Shown here: positions 33,061-44,739 of the stretch, piece after piece | How the letters are laid out: each line of letters starts with the position of its first letter | Numbering within the stretch: position 1 is the first letter of the stretch | Assembly: GCA_034401795.1 (NCBI GenBank) | Contig: CM067371.1 | Coordinates: forward strand, 78,157,333-78,221,332 | Origin: Chaetoderma sp. LZ-2023a | Lineage: Eukaryota; Mollusca; Caudofoveata; Chaetodermatida; Chaetodermatidae | Length of the DNA: 64,000 nt | Direction: 5' to 3' | The notes under the pieces: generated by a model | Databases searched by the model: none | What the model was told of the DNA's origin: nothing | What the model saw: only the letters and a program-made list of their open reading frames with translations | Program-made: the position numbers and the translations under genes

Positions 33061-33455
33061 TGACTTTGCAGCAATTGGTCATTGGTCTTGAGAAATGTTC
33101 ATCTGTAGGCCAAGAGAAGAATCAAGACCATCTTTAAAAGATTTACCACTGGTGTGACTGGTTTGATAACTAAGTCAGTCATTGCAGTAGTAAATTTCAT
33201 ACATACCGCTAGGTTAGTCTATAAATTTATATTTTCTTTATGATTCTGATCAATAACCCTTTAACCGTAAGCCCGTAAATTTCTTCTAGAAAATTTACAT
33301 TTTTTCATAGAAAATGTCCATTTGCATACCAAGCGATTTTTTTGAAAATTTATCACTGGAATGACTGGAACGGTTAGTGAGCCAGTCATTCCAGTTGCAA
33401 ATTTGAAAAAAATAGTCTTTTTGGTCTGCAAATAGATGTTCCTTAAAGCTGCCAT
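33060..33455 (+). repeat. TTAA-palindrome family: partial copy and a full copy
   Basis: Partial copy 33075-33215. The second copy at 33254-33455 begins TAACCCTTTAACCGTAAG and has a diverged core (GGAACGGTTAGTGAGCC) that no longer pairs perfectly. Confidence 0.75.
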
Positions 33456-33459
33456 GATG

Positions 33460-34480
33460 CCACAAAAATATCAGCTACTGTGCAAAAAATATATTGATGA
33501 GTACCCGTAAACCAACCAGGTAAGCTGTCGCCAAATTGTTTGCGTTTATTCTCCTGTAGCCATTTCCAGCATACCGCTATCACTTGCTGTAAAGGACGCC
33601 CCAAAATCATGTTCAAAATGGCAGCAGTCAATCATCGATTGTACACGCGAAAATAACGCCAACTGAAATTTATATCAGTCATTCATTTCACGAAACGGAC
33701 ATGAATTCACCCACTGAAGACCGTAAGAATGATAAAGATATGTTTATGCACACACTCGATGCTATAAGTGACAACTATTTATCCTTAGTAAGCGACGACG
33801 GGTGTGCTGAAAATGGCCACAGGTGACGAAACACAAACAATATATATGGTGGTTTGATTTAAGGGTACTCGCTCATATTTCTTTGCACAGTAGCTGTTAT
33901 TTTTGTGATGTCATCACAGCTTTAAGAGGACTGCGAAAGCTATTTTTAGCCGCCTTGAGTGTTAAAGGTGCATATATTTACACCAAAATGCTTGAAGATT
34001 GTTACAATTGTATGCATTTAGAGTCTTAACTTGTGTACCGCAATGCAATGAAGCGAAATAAAATCTTAATATATGATGATTTAATTCTGCATAAATTAAT
34101 ATAATTTATTTTAGTTGTGCATGGACTCGTGTCTCTAATTCAATTTCACAATTTAAAAACTTAATAATTTGTACGTAATGAAATCATCATATGTAAAGAT
34201 TTATTTCGTTTCATTACATCTAGGCACACAATCTAAGCCTTTAAAAGTATACAATTTTAACAATTTTTCACGCATTCTGGGGTGATGTCTCTAACTCATT
34301 ACTAATCTTGTGAAGTAACATTCCAAAAGAGTAGGCCAATATTTCTGATGGCTGGCTATTCATTGCACCTCTTCTAAATATATATTAATTACCCGGTAGT
34401 TGTTTTAGTGTTATTATTTATTCATTAGTGGTCAAATATACTGATAATACTGTAGTCGTTTATATCATGCCTGAGAATGT
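33460..34480. other. Unassigned region with a 42-codon ORF
   Basis: An ORF at 33701-33829 (MNSPTEDRKNDKDMFMHTLD...) is acidic and ends at a CACAG/GTGACG donor-like junction. It could be a first exon or chance. No similarity is recognised. Confidence 0.3.
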
Positions 34481-34481
34481 T

Positions 34482-34729
34482 TTAACCCTTTAATGGTCAA
34501 GCTGGACAAAATAGGCCTCTGCAGTGCTATTGAGGAATGGCCAGTTGCAGACCAAGACCACTCTTTTTGAAATTTTACCACTGGAATGACTGTCTCGATA
34601 ACAGAGCCAGATACCCGAACCTGTAAGTCCACTGATAAATTTTCAAAACGTCGTCTTGGTTTGCAAATGGACATTCAATAAGCAAATAATTAGATTTTCT
34701 TGACCAGATTTGACCAGTAATATGGTTAA
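34482..34729 (-). repeat. TTAA-palindrome family copy, decayed core
   Basis: Starts TTAACCCTTTAATGGTCAAG and ends near ATATGGTTAA. The central stem is interrupted by GATACCCGAACCTGTAAG. Confidence 0.75.
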
Positions 34730-35068
34730 ATTTATATTTAATGTCGTCTATGACAGAGGAGGGAGAGGGTATTGACCGTTTGTTTGCCAATCTATTGATC
34801 AACACTGTCTCAATAAAGCTGTAGCGGTGAGACTGGAAGTCTACTGAAGCAACACTTTTCAATAAATTTGTGCATGATATAATTAGCAGAGTTTTGAATA
34901 TAACAGGACATGAAATTAAAGCCAGGCTCATAGAAAATGGAGGAATCCGATCTGTCACTCTAGTATCTGACATCATAATTGAATACGTCGCATGCAAGAC
35001 GACGTCACGAAAATCAGTCTGTCACAAAAGTACATGTATACAAATAATGTGGCTGATGAAGTTACTAC

Positions 35069-35306
35069 TTAACCCTTTAACCCTCGAATTTGTTCAAGAA
35101 AATTTTGATTTTCTCACAGAAAATGTCCATTTGCAGACCAAGAGAAGACAATTTTTGAAAATTTACCACTGAAATGACTGGCTCAGTTATCGAGCCAGCC
35201 ATTCCAGTGGTAAATTAAATTTAAAAAAAGGTTTCATGGTCTGCAAATGGACATTTCTCAAGACCACCGCAGAAGCCATTTTTGGCTGATAGGGTTAAAG
35301 GGTTAA
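35069..35306 (+). repeat. TTAA-palindrome family, best complete copy (238 bp)
   Basis: Perfect 16-bp termini TTAACCCTTTAACCCT (35069-35084) and AGGGTTAAAGGGTTAA (35291-35306). The central stem of about 20 bp lies at 35166-35210 around TTATCG, and the intermediate arms pair (TGTCCATTTGCAGACCA with TGGTCTGCAAATGGACA). TTAA at both ends with CCCTTTAA inside matches piggyBac-type target site and terminus. No coding capacity. Confidence 0.9.
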
Positions 35307-35315
35307 TAAACATTC

Positions 35316-35414
35316 TGCTGAATATTTTGAAACTAATTTGATTCAGGGCTGCTGCTGCTATAGGCTGGTATAGCAGCAACAGCTCCTAGTAAAATTATTT
35401 TCAAAATATTTAAC
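35316..35414. repeat. Palindromic element, family TGTTGAATATTTT
   Basis: Diverged copy: TGCTGAATATTTTGAAAC...TTTTCAAAATATTTAACA with an extra GCAGCAGC/GCTGCTGC inner stem. It abuts the TTAA-family copy. Confidence 0.8.
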
Positions 35415-35439
35415 ATCTTACCCGCATAGTTACTGTAGA

Positions 35440-35830
35440 ATTTAGATTCTGGGAATTCATGTTTCAAAGTTTCAAATTGATTCCAACACGCCTAAGAAGT
35501 TGGCAGAGCTAACATGGCTTAGCTAGGAATCAATCCCTCTGTTCTAGGCCTGGTGATATTTCTCGAGTGGGCAGCCTGGTACATGTGCGTAGGATGACAT
35601 CATAATCAATTATGTCATGAATGACTCGATTTTGTGCATCTTAAACACTTAATAGTTCGTCAAAATGTAAGAATTGTATGTCTACTATTTAATAAACACG
35701 CTGTTGAATATTTTGAAACCAATTTGACTGGCCAGCTGTATAGTTTTATGGAAATTGAGATTCAGAAAGTGCAGGAATCGATTGATCCCAACATGGGTAA
35801 AGCGTGGGTGGAGATTAGCTAGAAATGGGC
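35440..35830. repeat. Larger dispersed unit containing a single arm of the palindrome
   Basis: Carries the phrases seen beside other copies: CATAATCAATTATGTCATGAATGA, ATTTAATAAACACGCTGTTGAATATTTTGAAAC, GAAATTGAGATTC and GGAATCGATTGATCCCAACA. Matches units at about 44.4, 50.4, 52.9 and 56.3 kb. Confidence 0.7.
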
Positions 35831-36077
35831 GGGGCAATTTTCTGATAGTTCACCACTAGAATGACTGGCTAAGTAGTCTATTGGTACATAAAAAAAATTA
35901 CTCGCTTCTGTGGCTTGCAAACGAACAAATGACCATTGTTTTGACCGCCATGATGATTAGATGGTCAATATATCCATGTAGTGTCTTATATTTATTAAAA
36001 TATTGTAATATCTCACGTAAATCTCCGTCCATACACTTGATTGTAGAGTGATTAATATATTCATGATATACAGAATT

Positions 36078-36315
36078 TTAACCCTTTAACCCTCAGATTT
36101 GTTAAAGAAAATTTCAATTTTCTCATAGAAAATGTCCATTTGCAGACCAAGAGAAGACTATCTTTGAAAATTTATCACTGGAATGACTGGCTCGGTTATC
36201 GAGCCAGACATTCCAGATGTAAATTTTCAAAGATAGTCTTCTCTTGGTCTCTAAATGGACATTTCTCAAGACCACTACAGAAGCCGTTCTTGGCTAGTAT
36301 GAGTGTTCAAGGGTA
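36078..36315 (+). repeat. TTAA-palindrome family copy
   Basis: Starts TTAACCCTTTAACCCTCAGA; core GGCTCGGTTATCGAGCC near 36188-36205. The right terminus has decayed to TTCAAGGGTAGATG. The inner arms remain well paired. Confidence 0.85.
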
Positions 36316-36319
36316 GATG

Positions 36320-37350
36320 ATCGTAACGTGTCGCTATTCAATAACAACATTGTGCATTGTATTTAATGTGATATTGAAAATTAATTTTATATTCCTTGAG
36401 CATATATATGTATATATAGACCTAAAGATTCCCGTTTAATATTTTAATAAGAATATCAAGGATGTAGATCTGTATACAGATATTTTATGTTATTTATAAT
36501 ATTGTATATGTTGCATATGAATCTATAATAAATAATTAATAATGATAATCGTCCAATGTTTTCATTAAATTAAAGTTGAAGGGACACATTAAAAGATTCT
36601 ATCCAATAGTAATTGGTCTGTATCCGTCGCCTGGAACATCGATAATTAGGTTCCAAACACACATTTTGATAAAAACATAAAATTTTGCCTGGAGCTGCAA
36701 ACATACTTTGGTCCCGAAATGCAGGAATTTAAATTGATTGAGCGGAGTAAAAGTGATTGAGCGGAGATTATTCACGCGATTGCCTGAATCTGGTGTTTAA
36801 AACCTTGATAAGTCACAAAATCGGTCAAATAAATATGGATTTTTCTTCTTCACAGAAATATTTACATGAGAACGCAATAAAAAATGTAAAATAAATGAGT
36901 CCTATCAACACTCCGGACCTACAGTAGCGTACTGTCACAATTATAATAGATAGCAATTTCGCACTTCCGAGTCCAAAATGCAGTATGAATTATATATTTG
37001 ACAACTAAATTATGAAACTAGAATGTTTCGGGATGACTTCCTAAATAATAGGCTCGATATTAGTCATTTCGAAGCAACGAAAAAGTAAACAAAAATGGTG
37101 GGTTTATAGAGGTAGCTCCCAAAAGACACGAATTAAGAACTGACGTATCATTTTTGCAATCTCTCAAATCTGACTTTCAACTGTTAATACCGCTAAATGT
37201 TTATTTTACCGATGCAAACTAATTTATACAAATTTGTCAAATAACCATATATGGTTACCATACGGATCAGTAGAAATTGTCACGGATCAGTAACTTTCTG
37301 ATGTACTAATCTGTATGGATCAGCATGAAAAAGTTAATTTCTAGCCCTGT
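36320..37350. other. A+T-rich, nothing recognised
   Basis: No ORF, element end or tandem repeat visible beyond short A+T microsatellite-like stretches (36390-36550). Confidence 0.4.
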
Positions 37351-38392
37351 TAATTAGTAGCATTTGAAAAAATTTCCAGCCATTTTTTGTGGAAAATTCA
37401 AGATTGCCACTGAATGAATTGACCAATCAAAATTCTGTATACAAGCCCTGACGCGCACACCACTCTAGGGTCCTTCCAGTCGAGTTTACTTTAAATAGAG
37501 AAGTAGCATTTTAACTGATTTCCCACAATTTTCAGAAAATCCAAAATGGCCACCGGAAAAATTGACCAATCAAAATTCTGTATACAAGTTTGGAAAGCTA
37601 CCAGTCCAGTATCCTTCCAGCCAAGTCTGGTTGAAATTGCTCAAGCAGTTAATGAGTATCATTTTAAACGATTTCCTGCCATTTAAAAGAAATTCAAGAT
37701 GGCCACCAAAAATATTGATCAATCAAAATTCTGTATATATTTTCTGAAGCATATCGCTATAGGGCCCTTCCAAACGAGTTTGCCTGAAATCGGCCAAGTG
37801 GTTACTGAGGAGTAGCCTTTTAACAGATTTCCTGAAAATCCAATATGGCCACAAGAAAAATTGACTAATCAAAATTCTGTATACATATTCGGAAATCTAC
37901 CAGCCTAGTATCGTTCCAACTAAGTCTGGTTGAACTTGCCAAAGCAGTTAATGAGGAGTAGACTTAAACAATTTCCAGACATTTTTTGGAAGATTCAAGA
38001 TGGCCACCGAAAAAAATGTCCATATCAAAATTCTGTATATAGCTTCTGAAGCATACCACTCTAGGGTTCGCCCAACCGAGTTTGCTTGAAATCGTTCAAG
38101 CGGTTAATGAGGAGTAGCATTCCGTCAGAAAAATTGACCAATCCGACTTCTCGTAAGAAGTGTTGAAACATACCAGCATAGAATTAGTCCACAAAAGTTT
38201 TGTTGAAGTTGGGACATTTATATTGGAGTAGCGTTTTAATTGATTATTGGAAAATCCAAGATGGCTACCAGAAAACTTCCAGCTAAATTTGGTTGAAATC
38301 GGGTAAAGCATAAATGAGATGTAATTTGAAGGACGACGGATGGGCGGCTGTAATGGCATAAGCTCACTTGGCCCTTCGAGCCAGGTGATGTA
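37350..38392 (+). repeat. Tandem satellite of the 24-kb type, plus orientation, with HINE-like 3' end
   Basis: Six or seven units of about 145-150 bp with AATTGACCAATCAAAATTCT and GTATACAAG: the reverse complement of the 23.6-25.8-kb array. It ends in GGCATAAGCTCACTTGGCCC...GCCAGGTGATGTAA, the usual right terminus of the AACAAGAGGCCC family. Confidence 0.85.
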
Positions 38393-38668
38393 AAAAGTAA
38401 GTCACGCTGACATACTTATGATATATGACACACCTTTATTAGGTTAGGCTATTACATTAGTAGGGCAGATATGTGAAAAAGATGTTCCATTCTGGCAGAA
38501 AGCATGAAATTTGGCATATAGGTGGTTTAAGGTGTCCTGATCATAATTAGATGCGGTGCCACATGATTCTACCAAGGGAACCCATTCAAAATGGCGTATT
38601 CAAAATGGCAGCCTTCCCAGCGGAAAATTTGTATTACTCAAGCTCTAGACGGAATAGAGAGATGGGAT

Positions 38669-38745
38669 TAATGTCAAATTAGGGGTTTCATGGGTCAATC
38701 GTTATAATTCTACTCACTACAATACTCTAAATATGTAAATATCAA
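38669..38745 (-). repeat. Dispersed repeat, inverted relative to 42608-42668
   Basis: The reverse complement reads TTTAGAGTATTGTAGTGAGTA...AAACCCCTAATTTGACAT, matching 42608-42668 with several substitutions. The two copies flank the Tc1 copy and the broken multi-copy gene. Confidence 0.65.
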
Positions 38746-38837
38746 TCCTTCCATAGCGACCACCTGTGTTTGATGTCAAAAGACGGTGGCTCTTTAAGAT
38801 GTGTTTGATCTTGAGAACAAAAGCAATATAGCATCTA

Positions 38838-40354
38838 TACACCTGTGCAAAAGTTAAGCACCACCCTATTTTTACGCACATGCGAGGGTATATTCATGTG
38901 CTATGAAGAAAGCAATAGCATAAACATTTATGTACCCATCCATCTTAGTGCAAGAGGTAATAATGCAACTAGAGGAATGCTGATTATGATGGTGGGGAAA
39001 CACTGTATGTTTTTGTTTGAACTTGAAAACGAGGCCTGAATATGGTTACGTTGACACAACTGACAACTATTGCCCTACAGTTGACACACGTGGCTAGATT
39101 GTCATTAATGGTGTCTGAAAACGAAGTTTAACATCTGTGCACGAGTTTGAGACTGTCATTATTAATACCGGGTATATCCACCTTGTGCCTGGATGACGGC
39201 CTGGACACGACGTCTCATGCTGGTCACCAACCGACTGATACGCCATTGTGGTATTCGTTGCCATTCAAGATGGAGTGCGTCCTGCACAGCTCTAGCACGA
39301 TGTGGTCGGGCGTTGTCATCCATGAATATAGGGTGGGTTCCAGGTGCATGATTTACAAAATGAGGGACCACAACTCTATCCAGTATGGAATCTTGATAGT
39401 TTTGTCCATTTAGTGTTCCAGGTACAGTCAACAGATCCAGCTTACAATCAAATGAGATGCACCCCCATATCATAACGGAACCTCCACCAAATGGAACTTC
39501 TTCCATGATGTTACGTTGGTCATACGCCGTGCGTCTGGACCTCCATACACGAGTTCGACCATCTGTGGCATGAAGCAGGAACCGACTTTCATCGGACCAG
39601 TGTACCCGTCTCCAGGATCTCATGTTCCAGTGTCTTCTTTCGTTGCACCACCTCAGACGCTCCTCTTTGTGGTGTGCAGTGAGGAGAGGACGTCTGACAG
39701 GTCTCCTAGCTTTCATGCCAGCAGCATACAGTCTCCTTTTGACGGTAGACATTGACACTCTATTGCGCGTTTCCCATTGCTGGCTGAGCACTCTGCTGTT
39801 GGTGAATGGAGATCTCCTAACAAGGCGTACTAGGGCTCGATCATCACGGGTAGTAGTCTTCTTCGGTCTTCCAGATCTAGGCCTGTCCTTCACCTCATTA
39901 GTTTGCCCATGTTTTGCAATCAAACGACTGATTACAGTATGGTTAATGTTCAGCTGTCTGCCAATCTCTCTGCATGACATACCACTGGTATGCATGCCTA
40001 TGATTTGCCATTTCACACGATCACTTAACCTTCGTCTTGCCATAGCAGTTCACAATCAAGAGCTAATTCTCTCTGTACAAATAAACCACGGTCATGAACA
40101 CAAAATTCCTAATCTTGTCGCCTAAATCTGTATGTAATGTTCTACACCTCAAACTGGACTTTTACATAACTGAACACGTGTGCTGTTTCCCGCCACGCAC
40201 GGACATCAAGCGGCGTGAAGTCATGCATGCATGTGCATTTCGTACTTGGAATTATGTCAGCTAACGCGGGGACAAAAAGTATGGCAGCCTAGTTGTACCA
40301 TCATGTTTCTACGTTCTATTGTTTTTGCTGGTGCTTAACTTTTGCACAGGTGTA
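38838..40354 (-). mobile_element. Tc1-like transposon, copy 2, internally deleted
   Basis: The same element as at 8239-9898: identical 26-bp terminal repeats and TA duplications (38836-38837, 40355-40356). Length is 1517 bp, differing from copy 1 by a 144-bp internal deletion and one extra T in the run near 40325. Only a handful of substitutions separate the copies, implying recent spread. Confidence 0.95.
39162..40043 (-). pseudogene. Tc1-like transposase with 48-codon in-frame deletion
   Basis: 293 codons. Residues 1-252 match the full-length copy, then RARAV joins directly to DALHLEWQ. The deletion removes the SPDMNPIEH block with the catalytic Glu, so the protein cannot cut DNA although both first aspartates and the DNA-binding domains remain. 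The frame stays open to the normal C-terminus (GGYTRY). Such a product might still bind the repeats and act as a competitor, but that is speculation. Confidence 0.93.
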
Positions 40355-40429
40355 TAGAAATAGTTTAAATTACTTGATTTCTTAATATCGGACCAAGTAA
40401 TGGTCGTTATAGATACGTTCAATTATCCT

Positions 40430-42098
40430 ATTAGAGTATGCAAGGCTATACACGATATGTCATCTGTCCTATACATATCGCCCTCGATCGAGTGTTCATT
40501 TATCTTGTCCAGCCACGCAATTTGAGTCTTATCTAAGATTAATATGGTATCACTGGGAATCAAAGGATCAACAGCTCAAGAAGGCAGAGGATTATCACTT
40601 GGGAAAGCAGCTGGATTCACAACTGTGTATGTCTCGGGTAATGGATGGATGGTGGTGGATTTTTGTACAACGTTTGGTGTCAATTGTTCAAGAGTTCGAA
40701 TGACCCCAGTATTTGTGTCTGAGCAATGTTGTGTTAATGAGATTGCTGTCCCATGGAATGCAGTTGGTGCTGATGTGGATGTAGGATTATGGTCTATGTT
40801 ATCAAGGTTCCCAGTTGTGAACAGATTACCATGCAAGTTAGTCGGACAAACAACACCATCCTTTTTAAACATGTCTTATTTCCTACATCAGTCGAGAGCT
40901 GCATGACGCGATCGTAGGATACTGAAAGTCCATGTCTGAAGAGTTCATCCACAAGCTCCCGCTTTCGCATTTTGGCATGAATTAGTAGGCCTGGGTAGAG
41001 TGGCAATGCCGTTTCACGATCAGGATTATGGCGAGTTCCCATACTGCTTTTACGCGCTCTTAATGGCATTAAAGATGAGTAGCTGGGTCAATGACGACAC
41101 TTCCCCCTTGATAGTTTGGGAATTCTCATTTTGATTATGAATGTTGGTACCGCCAAGTATTATCTGAACTAAAGTAACAAGTGATTGAGGTAAGTTGTCA
41201 TACTGGTCAGCATCAAGTGAACCCTTGCAATCATACTTAATCTGAAAAATCTCTTTGCGGACTATTTGAGCTGCCCTCATCAACACAATTGCATCACTAT
41301 CAGAATCATTTTTGGTGGCTAGTAATAGAGCATCGCCTATGTCTTTCTTGAATGTGAGAATCACTTCATAGTTACTCTTGTTTGACTCCACATTTGGCAT
41401 TTTCGACAAGATCTTTTCCTTCAACCTGGTAGAATTAATCCTACTTGGCATAGCACCACCAAGTTGTTCAAGACGGCTGTGTATAATCGTGTTAAATCAG
41501 AAAGCTTAAATATCCTGCCAATAGGATGCTCAGAGGCTTAACGATCTTCCATGTATGATATTAGCTCTGCAAGAGCAACAGAGTCAGGTTTCATATCGTC
41601 AGCAATATTAGATTCACTTCTCGAAAGAGATCTATGTCGTGTGTATAGTTTTGTCAAACAAGTCTTGTGATAAATAGCATCCAATGCTGTCATGTCTCCA
41701 GATGACATTTTAGCTAGAAGTTTAGTATCGCTCAGTTCTGTCACCATTTTGCGTATGTTTTGGTCAAATTTTGCTGTTGCGGCTCTATGAATGTCATGCT
41801 CTATCGGTTGGTCACAGAAAAAGCACAGTGGTTGAGTGGGGTCATTTATACTTGGCATAGTGAAATTAGACCTCAATCTACATTTGACTGGTGACCTGAG
41901 ATCCTCGCTGGATTCTAATTTCGTATTTCTTTTCACGGCGTGATCAACCCGAGTCCGGCTACAGAGATGCCAACAAGGTTTGTGCCACCTAGCACAGTTT
42001 TCTATGAGCGTCTTCGCAATTCCAGATCCATCATTCAACCTACATAGATCCAGGTATGGTGGAAGGGCATGGAGTTGCTGTAGGCTGTAGGCTATCAA
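40430..42098 (-). pseudogene. Broken copy of a multi-copy invertebrate protein family
   Basis: Three minus-strand ORFs (41538-42098, 41050-41451, 40576-40872) and a linking frame (40794-41069) form one protein of about 540 codons. Markers are LHALPPYLDLCRLNDGSG, CFFCDQPIEHD, LLAKMSSGDMTALDAIYHKT, CLTKLY, VALAELISYMED, STRLKEKI, VVCPTNLHGNLFTTGNLDNI and DHNPTSTSAPTAFHGTAISL. I recognise these as belonging to a large, unnamed family seen in many copies in cnidarian and lophotrochozoan genomes, probably carried by transposons; its biochemical role is unknown to me. A TAA after SYMEDR and frameshifts near 41430, 41060 and 40870 inactivate it. An alternative is a multi-exon gene, but no splice sites fit the breaks. 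Confidence 0.6.
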
Positions 42099-42099
42099 G

Positions 42100-42600
42100 G
42101 TTATCAGCTAATGACCTATAAACTCGTAATCACATTGTCACGATTTGTGTTACTACATGGATCTATGAGATGCTCCGTTGTGGACTGCTGGCAAATAACA
42201 CACAGATCAATTTCACTTTCTTTGACATATTGACTTGAATGCGAGAATATAATAGGCTATTGTCTCTGTCTATAAGCAGAGCACAATACAGGTGTGCGTG
42301 ATTGCTATGCAGCTATGTATTCTCCTGATATATTTAAATAGTCAGTGTGAGTTTAGGAAACTACAATAATTATATGGAAATCCGCAATGAAATAATGCTT
42401 GGCGAAGCGAGGGTCTGGCATACAATTACTTTTACTGGAGAAAACGTGTAGACCAATTGTTTTGAGTAGCGAAAACTTGTTTCTAAAATGTTCCGCCCGG
42501 AACATGCGTGTACAAATGTTTAGCAATAATACTACTAATTTACAAATGTTACAACGACGACGACGACCACAACAATAATAATAATATATTTTTCAGCATG
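42100..42600. other. Unassigned flank of the pseudogene
   Basis: A+T-rich, no ORF; a short (ACG)n/(AAT)n microsatellite at about 42552-42592. Confidence 0.4.
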
Positions 42601-42607
42601 TTTATCT

Positions 42608-43200
42608 ATTTAGAGTATTGTAATGAGTAAAATCATAACCAGTGACCCAAGAAACCCTTAATTTGACATCAAAATTACCCAAAAACGTACTATATAAGAC
42701 CAATATTGGCTTAGAACTCCAAATAAAAATTTCAATATGGCCGCCAAATGCTACATTTTGGACTGGTCCACAGCGGATGTTTTTTACGTATCAACTTCCC
42801 TTTACCAACCTTTAATGACACTTAGTCCCTAATATTTCCCAAATTTCAGAGGCGCAGGATAAGTTTTCACGAAAACTAGGTCATCCAAGATGGCCGCTGA
42901 AGCACTTTACCAATCAAGTTCCCTTGAACAAACTTGTTTCAAGTTTTGCCCAAGATGATATTTCATGAGTTTTTAATCAAACACCCAAGTGGTTTCTGAG
43001 ATTTTTAAAGACGCTTCTAAAAATCGGCCAAAATCCAAGATGGCTGCCAGGCAAATTGGCTGATCGGTTTCATTTCAACAAACTATGCTCTAAGGAAGCT
43101 TTCTGCTAAATATAATTCAAATCGGCGCAGTTGTTTAATGAAAAAGTAGACAGACGGTCGCCACGGCATACTCACTCAGCCTTTCAGGCCAGATGAGCTA
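42608..43200 (+). repeat. HINE-like element, 5'-truncated, right end intact
   Basis: Begins with the dispersed repeat shared with 38.7 kb. It then carries phrases AAGATGGCCGCTGAAGCA, CAATCAAGTTCCCTTGAACA and AATTGGCTGATCGG as in the 47.9-49.0-kb element, and ends GGTCGCCACGGCATACTCAC...GGCCAGATGAGCTAA (43153-43200). Confidence 0.7.
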
Positions 43201-44000
43201 AAAACTTAAATGATTCTACAAAGTTATTTTTTTTGTGGTGGTAGTTTTATTTCTATATTAGGTTACCAATCAACAGCATTTGGCTGTTCCATTTTCTGTT
43301 CCTTTAACATTAACATTCATTCACTGGCATGACAGGCACTGACCAGGTAAGGTCTATAATACATTTTTAACTGTGCCGCTAGACACCAGGGTTAATGCGA
43401 GCATGGAGAATGGAGTGCTGGTTGTTCATAAGACATTTTTGAATAACTGGTTCTACTGGCGGATTCGTCACCAAATTTTGGCGTTCCACCGATGTATGCA
43501 AATTTTGGGGTAAAAATCCCCATAACAGCAACAGATTTCAGCAACTTTGTTTTCTAAATATAAATTTGTCAATAAAGCTGGTTCTAATGGATAAATCTTC
43601 TCCAAACTTGGATGGAAGCTTGCTCAGGGGTCCCGAAGACGTATGCTAACATTAGGGTCAAAAGTTAAGACACAACAGCAACATTGTTTTCAAGAGACAC
43701 CTTTGACCTCACGGCGGCTGGATTAAAAAATATCAATGACGTGGGTATTGGACAGATTTGTTCTTGTTTAATTACGATACGCAATAACTTCTGTTAAATA
43801 TTTAAAAAATAATTTAAATGGAAGCCATTGCTGCCTTAAGCATCAATGGCTTCCTCTATTTATTTTCAAAATATTCAAGAACTCCTGTATGATTGCCATG
43901 AAATTGACATAGATGTAATTGTAAGGCGTATCAGTGAAAGAGGACTATCTATGACAGGTTACCGGTGGTGAAAATGAGCTAATTTAACCTATCAGGCATG
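43200..44000. other. Unassigned, one diverged palindrome
   Basis: At about 43790-43880 a foldback (TTAAATATTTAAAAAATAATTT... with TATTTTCAAAATATTCAAGA) is a diverged member of the TGTTGAATATTTT family. No gene is seen. Confidence 0.5.
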
Positions 44001-44009
44001 TCAGGTAAG

Positions 44010-44227
44010 TTAACCCTTTAACTCTCAAATTTGTTCTAAGAAAAATTTCAATTTTCTCAAAGAAAATGTTCATTTGCAGACCAAGAGAATATTTTTGGAA
44101 ATTTACCACTGCAACGGCTGGCTTGGTTATCGAGCCAGTCATTCCAGTGGTAAAGTTTCAAAAAATAGTCTTCTTGGTCTGCAAATGGACATTTCTCAAG
44201 ACGACTGCATAAGTGTTTAATGGTTAA
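44010..44227 (+). repeat. TTAA-palindrome family copy
   Basis: TTAACCCTTTAACTCTCAAA at the left and TTTAATGGTTAA at the right; core GGCTTGGTTATCGAGCC near 44122. Confidence 0.85.
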
Positions 44228-44327
44228 AGTACCCTACATTTAGTGATTTATAGGTGTGTCACAATACATCTATATCTTGCCAGGTTGATTAAAATGCACT
44301 TGTCTAAGTTTCATGATCACTATACAG

Positions 44328-44739
44328 GAAAGCTGTCGAATATTTTGAAACTAATTTGACTAGAAAATGTTAAAGTGGTAATGCACACCCCAAAGGAGGA
44401 ATCCATTTTTAGCCCATCTTTAGCTAAGTTCCTCCCACACTTCACTCGTGTTGGGATCGATCCGTGAACTCCCTGACTATCAATTTCCAGAAAACTATAC
44501 GGGTAAGTTGTTAAATCTTTTGAAACTAATTTGACTGGGTGCCCAGTCAAATTAGTTTCAAAATATTCAACAGCATGTTTATTAAATAGTAAAGACACAA
44601 TTCGTACAACACCGCTTTAGTCCATCATCAATTATGTATTCGTGACGAACTTAATTACGTCATTCACAATGTCATTGATTATGACATCAGCCTACACATC
44701 ACGTAGTTGATTATGATGGTATATGATTGATAGATAAAC
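44328..44739 (+). repeat. Larger dispersed unit with a 64-bp loopless palindrome
   Basis: Contains a lone arm at 44335-44370, the complete palindrome 44509-44572 (arms meet at GACTGGGTGCCCAGTC with almost no loop) and the common flank ATTTAATAAACATGC/GTCATTCACAATGTCATTGAT. The unit is cut by the hAT insertion at 44740 and resumes after 46177. Confidence 0.8.
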
